64,000 nucleotides of DNA from Variovorax ginsengisoli (GTDB taxonomy: Bacteria; Pseudomonadota; Gammaproteobacteria; Burkholderiales; Burkholderiaceae_C): NCBI RefSeq assembly GCF_030811835.1, contig NZ_JAUSRO010000005.1, positions 310,001 through 374,000 of the forward strand, read 5' to 3'. Under the pieces are notes generated by a model, which did no database searches, had not been told where the DNA came from, and worked only from the letters and a program-made list of their open reading frames with translations. Numbering within the stretch: position 1 is the first letter of the stretch; every line of letters begins with the position of its first letter. Made by a program: the position numbers and the translations under genes. Below, piece by piece: positions 60,231 to 64,000 of the stretch.

Positions 60231-61634
60231 ATGACCCATTTCCGCTCCTCCCTGACCCTGGCCTGCCTTGCGCTCGTGGCTGCTTCCGCGGGCGCCCAGG
60301 GTGTGCGCCCGGGTGGCGGCATCACGGACATCATGCGTTCCCCCCGCTTTGCTGCGCCGGAAACCCTGCGAGCACCTGCACCCACCTCGGGCGTGCCGGT
60401 GCAGCGGGCGGCGGAATTCATCGTGGCGCTGGTCAATTCGGAGCCGATCACCAACACCGAGGTGATGGTGCGCGTGGATCGGCTGGTGCGTGAGAACGCC
60501 GAGGCCGAGCGCATGCCGCGAGGCGAACTCACGCGCCTGGTGCTCGAGCGCCTGATCAACGAGCGTGCGCAGCTCCAGCTGGCCAAGGAAAACGGCATCA
60601 AGGTCGACGACCTGACGGTCGACCAGGCCGAGGAAAACGTGGCGCGCCAGAACCAGATCACAGTGACCGAACTGCGCCGCAGGGTGATTGCAGAGGGGCT
60701 CACCCAGACCGAGTTCCGCAACGATCTGCGCACGCAGCTCCTGCTCACGCGGCTGCGCGAGCGCGAAGTCGAGTCGCGCGTGAAAATCAGCGACGTCGAG
60801 GTCGAGCAGTACATTCAGGACCAGCGCAAAGGCACCAATGCGGCAGCGCCTCAGCAGATCAACCTGGCGCAGGTGTTCATCGAGGTCCCGGAAAACGCCA
60901 CCAACGCGCAGGTGGCCGCAGCGCAGCAAAAGGCCCAGGGCATCGCCCAGCGCGCCCGTTCGGGCGAGGACTTCGCCAAGCTGGCACGCGAGCTGTCCGA
61001 CGCGTCCGACCGGGCCGCCGGCGGTGCGCTCGGCCTGCGCAGCGCCGACCGGTATCCGCCGCTGTTCGTTGACGCCACCCAGTCGACGCCACTCAACGGC
61101 ATTGCAGGTCCCGTGCGGTCGCCCGCAGGCTTCCACGTGCTCAAGGTGCTGGCCAAGGGCGACGCCGGTGCCACGGACGGCGTGGTCACGCAAACCCAGG
61201 CGCGCCACATCCTGCTGCGCGTGGACGACCAGCGCACGACGGCCCAGGCCATCGCACAACTTGCTGAATACAAGCGCCGCATCGAGTCCGGCACGGCCGA
61301 CTTCGCCAGCCTGGCGCGCGACAATTCGCAGGACGCCAGTGCCAAGGCCGGTGGCGATCTCGGCTGGACCCGTCCGGGCCAGTTCGTGCCGGAATTCGAA
61401 GAGGTGCTCAACCGCATGTCGCCCGGCCAGATCAGCGATCCGGTGGTGTCGCGCTTCGGCGTCCACCTGATCCAGCTCGTAGGTCGCCGCGAGGCCAAGC
61501 TCACGCAGGTCGAGCAGCGCGAGGCCACCCGTGCGGTGCTGCGTGAAAAACGGATCGCCGAGAACCTGGAAACCTGGATGCAGGAAGTGCGCGCGCGTGC
61601 GTACGTCGAATACCGCGACGCGCCGCAAACCTGA
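60231..61634 (+). CDS. surA: Periplasmic chaperone and prolyl isomerase SurA
   Basis: A 467-residue periplasmic protein with a signal peptide ([18 protein letters not shown]), an N-terminal chaperone region ([20 protein letters not shown]) and two parvulin domains ([40 protein letters not shown]). It folds outer-membrane proteins including LptD, encoded just upstream. ATG at 60231 is 7 bp after the lptD stop. Confidence 0.95.
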   Translation: MTHFRSSLTLACLALVAASAGAQGVRPGGGITDIMRSPRFAAPETLRAPAPTSGVPVQRAAEFIVALVNSEPITNTEVMVRVDRLVRENAEAERMPRGELTRLVLERLINERAQLQLAKENGIKVDDLTVDQAEENVARQNQITVTELRRRVIAEGLTQTEFRNDLRTQLLLTRLREREVESRVKISDVEVEQYIQDQRKGTNAAAPQQINLAQVFIEVPENATNAQVAAAQQKAQGIAQRARSGEDFAKLARELSDASDRAAGGALGLRSADRYPPLFVDATQSTPLNGIAGPVRSPAGFHVLKVLAKGDAGATDGVVTQTQARHILLRVDDQRTTAQAIAQLAEYKRRIESGTADFASLARDNSQDASAKAGGDLGWTRPGQFVPEFEEVLNRMSPGQISDPVVSRFGVHLIQLVGRREAKLTQVEQREATRAVLREKRIAENLETWMQEVRARAYVEYRDAPQT

Positions 61635-61644
61635 GAGCGCCGAT

Positions 61645-62451
61645 TTGAAACACATCGCGCGCAAGCGTTTCGGCCAACATTTCCTGTCGGACCGCGGCAT
61701 CATCGAGGCGATCGTCGACGAGATCGCGCCGCAGCCCGGTGACGCCATGGTCGAGATCGGCCCGGGTCTCGCCGCGCTCACCCAGCCGCTGGTCGAGCGA
61801 CTGGGCCACCTCACCGTGATCGAACTCGACCGCGACCTGGCGCAGCGCCTGCGCGCCCATGCGCAACTCGAAGTGGTGGAGTCGGACGTGCTCAAGGTCG
61901 ACTTCGCAGCCCTGGCCGCGCGCCTGGCGCCGCCACCGGCTGCGCCGATCCGCGTCGTGGGCAACCTGCCCTACAACATCTCCACGCCCATCCTTTTTCA
62001 CCTGCTGGGTTACGCGCACCTGATCGCCGATCAGCACTTCATGCTGCAAAAGGAGGTGATCGATCGCATGGTCGCACGGCCTGCAACCTCCGACTACAGC
62101 CGGCTGAGCGTGATGCTGCAGTGGCGCTACGACATGGCCAACGTGCTGTTTGTGCCGCCCGAGAGCTTCGAGCCACCGCCGCGCGTGGACAGCGCCGTGG
62201 TGCGCATGGTGCCGCTCGCGTCACCGCCCGCGGTCGACGCGGCGCGGCTGGGCGAGATCGTGCAGGTCGCCTTCAGCCAGCGCCGCAAGATCATGCGGCA
62301 CACGCTGGGCAAATGGCTCGACCAACATGGCTTCAGCGGCCACTTCGACGCCCAGCGCCGTGCGGAAGAAGTGCCGGTGGCAGAATTCGTCGCGCTCGCG
62401 CAGGCGGTACCACCTGCAACCACGCACAGCACCGCCACCGCACCCGCCTGA
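61645..62451 (+). CDS. rsmA: 16S rRNA (adenine-1518/1519-N6)-dimethyltransferase
   Basis: A 268-residue KsgA-type methyltransferase: [33 protein letters not shown] (SAM motif), [18 protein letters not shown] (NLPY catalytic motif) and [20 protein letters not shown]. The start is TTG at 61645, 10 bp after surA, giving the exact family N-terminus; upstream frames cross surA. It dimethylates A1518 and A1519. It completes the lptD-surA-rsmA unit; pdxA, often between surA and rsmA, is missing. Confidence 0.94.
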   Translation: MKHIARKRFGQHFLSDRGIIEAIVDEIAPQPGDAMVEIGPGLAALTQPLVERLGHLTVIELDRDLAQRLRAHAQLEVVESDVLKVDFAALAARLAPPPAAPIRVVGNLPYNISTPILFHLLGYAHLIADQHFMLQKEVIDRMVARPATSDYSRLSVMLQWRYDMANVLFVPPESFEPPPRVDSAVVRMVPLASPPAVDAARLGEIVQVAFSQRRKIMRHTLGKWLDQHGFSGHFDAQRRAEEVPVAEFVALAQAVPPATTHSTATAPA

Positions 62452-62699
62452 GCGCTCGGCCAGCCCGCTGCACCGGTCATGGGTGCGGAGGCTGTGCGCG
62501 ATTCAGGCCGCAGACAGCCAGTAATTGCTGTTGAAGGGGCTGCTCATGCGCAGCGCCAGGGGCGACACGTCGACGAGCTTGTCTGTCGGCATCTTTTCTG
62601 CTGAAGGATCGACGGCAGGCAATTGGATGCTGGCCGCCGGCACGCTTCCGTGCAAAGCCTCGTTCGCCCGTTCTGCTTGGCTGGTGGATGCAGAACGGG

Positions 62700-63188
62700 C
62701 TACAGAAAAGAATAGAAACAGCGGAACGGGATTTTCCGGTCGCTCCAGTAGTCCGATGCATCGCGGAAGATGTCGAGCAACTGCTCGCGCGCTTCTTTGT
62801 CGAACTTGCCGTTGGCCGGAATCTGCTCGAGCACCACAATGAAGCCCGGCTGCGGGCCCGACTTATGCAAGGGGTCTGTCATGCAGTCGTACAACGCATC
62901 GAAATTCTTCCCGAAGTGCGCGGGAAAGGTGAACTGCTGGGCGATCAGGTCGAGCACTTCCTGCTTGGTCTGCGCTTGCGCCAGATTGGCATAAAGAAAA
63001 TGCTGTCCTGCTGCATTGGCCGCTTCCTGCAGATCGTTCACGCGGAAGGCGCGAATGGATTGCACGATGTTGGGGCGCACTCCACGAAGGGATAAAGTCA
63101 TCTCCGCTGGTCTTTCCATGTTGGTCGTCGTCATTGTGTCGATGCGCAAGTGCGCGCTCATGCCGTTCAATTCATCGCTGTTGCTCAT
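62700..63188 (-). CDS. Barstar-family RNase inhibitor
   Basis: A 162-residue protein whose C-terminal half is barstar-like: AQTKQEVLDLIAQQFTFPAH, FGKNFDALYDCMTD and GFIVVLEQIPANGKFDKEAR. The N-terminal ~70 residues extend beyond classical barstar (90 residues) and may be a targeting or dimerisation segment. The ATG at 63188 overlaps the barnase stop as ATGA, so the inhibitor is co-translated with its ribonuclease. Downstream (62503-62699) an out-of-frame open region continues but has no support as a gene. Confidence 0.88.
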   Translation of the reverse strand: MSNSDELNGMSAHLRIDTMTTTNMERPAEMTLSLRGVRPNIVQSIRAFRVNDLQEAANAAGQHFLYANLAQAQTKQEVLDLIAQQFTFPAHFGKNFDALYDCMTDPLHKSGPQPGFIVVLEQIPANGKFDKEAREQLLDIFRDASDYWSDRKIPFRCFYSFL

Positions 63189-63607
63189 GGCACGATGAGC
63201 CTGAAACTCGCGTAATGATCTGCCGTGTACCAGCAGGCGACGGGCTGCACCTTCTCGCCGCCGCACACGATGCGCCGGGCACCGCGGTTGCGTGCGCCAG
63301 GTGTGTCGACCGTGTACTCCCGGTAGTAGCCCCGACGCGCCGCCGGTAGCAGCCGCTCGCGGTTGCCGAACACCGAACCGTCCTTGTCGTGCTTGAAAGG
63401 TCCACCAGCCCGGATGGCCTGGTAAGTCCGTTGCCCTTGCGGCGGAAGCTCGGCCAGTGCGATCGATTCCTTGGCCTGCTGCTCGTTCCTGGCACCGAAA
63501 AAATCGAGGGCTCGCGCGTCGGTCAGTCCGATCGCCAGCGCCACCAACAAGAAGCCGGAGCGTGCGAACCTGGATGCGTGAGACGTGATCGAGGCGTAAG
63601 CCGCCAT
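63185..63607 (-). CDS. Barnase-family extracellular ribonuclease
   Basis: A 140-residue protein. The signal peptide is SRFARSGFLLVALAIGLTDA, cleaved after DARA. The catalytic residues align with barnase: Glu97 (YYREYTVD), Arg106 (GARNRG), Arg112 (RIVCGG) and His131 (TADHYASF). It is a secreted guanyl-type RNase toxic inside the cell, hence the linked barstar. The upstream start at 63631 is a TTG without support. Confidence 0.9.
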   Translation of the reverse strand: MAAYASITSHASRFARSGFLLVALAIGLTDARALDFFGARNEQQAKESIALAELPPQGQRTYQAIRAGGPFKHDKDGSVFGNRERLLPAARRGYYREYTVDTPGARNRGARRIVCGGEKVQPVACWYTADHYASFRLIVP

Positions 63608-63716
63608 GGGGCACCAGAAGGAAAAGAGCAATGGCCGAAATCGGCCCGACCGGGGAAAACCTTGGGGTTAACCCGCGAATTCAAGCCCGCCAGTGTGCAC
63701 CACGCGCGCGCAAATA

Positions 63717-63751
63717 GCAAGCGCCTGCCCAATTATTGAGCAGGCGCTTGC
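63717..63751 (-). terminator. Long hairpin, possible terminator
   Basis: GCAAGCGCCTGC (63717-63728) and GCAGGCGCTTGC (63740-63751) form a perfect 12-bp stem with an 11-base loop, 46 bp after the malic-enzyme stop codon on the leftward strand. The T-run is weak, so it may be a pause or a factor-dependent site. Confidence 0.5.
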
Positions 63752-63796
63752 GTGACGTATTTCCTGGAAAGTTAGCGACCGCTGTCGCAAAAACGC

Positions 63797-64000
63797 TTAT
63801 CTGTCAGCGTTCGCATCGGCCACCGTGAGTGCCGTCATGTTGACGATGCGCCGCACCGTAGCGCTGGCCGTCAGAATATGCACAGGTTTGGCCGCGCCCA
63901 GGAGCACCGGACCGATGGCGATGTTGCCGCCTGCTGCCGTTTTAAGCAGGTTGTACGAAATGTTGGCCGCATCGATGTTGGGGAACACCAGCAGGTTGGC
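63797..64000 (-). CDS. maeB: NADP-dependent malic enzyme, C-terminal end only
   Basis: Only the last ~68 codons are inside the window, reading ANLLVFPNIDAANISYNLLK, then TAAGGNIAIGPVLLGAAKPV and HILTASATVRRIVNMTALTV, the C-terminus of the phosphotransacetylase-like domain fused to malic enzyme (MaeB type). The enzyme decarboxylates malate to pyruvate with NADP. The rest lies to the right of the window. Confidence 0.85.
   Translation of the reverse strand, partial: ANLLVFPNIDAANISYNLLKTAAGGNIAIGPVLLGAAKPVHILTASATVRRIVNMTALTVADANADR

Noticed and set aside
62503..62699. A small leftward gene after the barstar gene
   Set aside because: An open frame exists (ending in SSPFNSNYWLSAA) with plausible composition, but there is no ATG or ribosome-binding site in a good position, and no homology could be recognised; it may be the remnant of another gene.

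Overview
The window is high-G+C, densely coded chromosomal DNA from a betaproteobacterium, most likely Comamonadaceae and plausibly Variovorax. The placement rests on the dnaA-dnaN-gyrB / rpmH-rnpA-yidD-yidC-mnmE replication-origin block, betaproteobacterial-type LptD, MetX-MetW and UdgX proteins, and a short intergenic repeat seen twice. No database search was possible; all family names come from reading the translated sequence.

Region 1 (about 1-15.3 kb) is accessory DNA. After an MFS exporter/LysR pair come many small, mostly unrelated genes: DUF2267, a carbamoyltransferase-like protein, three GNAT acetyltransferases, an EamA exporter with a histidine-rich tail, a P-loop kinase, a MerR regulator with a carotenoid-oxygenase gene, a DTW (TapT) protein, a truncated thioredoxin-reductase-like gene, a SUKH protein, several orphans, a double-TonB-domain lipoprotein and a CatB/Vat-type acetyltransferase. 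A degenerate ~20-bp motif (roughly GCGGCCARAACCAGACATTC) recurs about 15 times between 2.6 and 14.5 kb. It nearly always sits just after a stop codon and always has the same polarity, even when the neighbouring gene is reversed. This looks like a cassette array without classical integron attC sites, and it is the most interesting thing in the window.

Region 2 (15.3-24.8 kb) holds a radical-SAM / UdgX DNA-repair operon with a LexA-like box over its promoter, a phasin-like gene behind a perfect dyad, a membrane metallophosphoesterase, a three-gene cluster of small secreted or membrane proteins, a three-gene ABC-2 exporter and a small HNH protein. Region 3 (24.8-31.7 kb) is one co-directional catabolic/uptake unit: a HutC-type GntR regulator, dienelactone hydrolase, an SDR dehydrogenase and a complete branched-chain-amino-acid-type ABC importer, closed by a strong terminator.

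Region 4 (31.7-41.4 kb) is the origin block: gyrB, dnaN and dnaA leftward; rpmH, rnpA, yidD, yidC and mnmE rightward, with DnaA boxes and the rpmH promoter between. Region 5 (41.4-64 kb) is core housekeeping: a Kef-type antiporter; kdsD-kdsC-lptC plus an SDR; an RRM glycine-rich protein; a Mn2+ exporter behind a yybP-ykoY riboswitch; metX-metW behind a SAM-II riboswitch and attenuator; yigZ; a bactofilin overlapping a DUF72 gene tail to tail; two M20 peptidases; a YidB-like protein; rsmE; amgK; lptD-surA-rsmA; a barnase/barstar pair; and the 3' end of a malic-enzyme gene. Outer-membrane biogenesis (kdsD, kdsC, lptC, lptD, surA, yidC) is a recurring theme.
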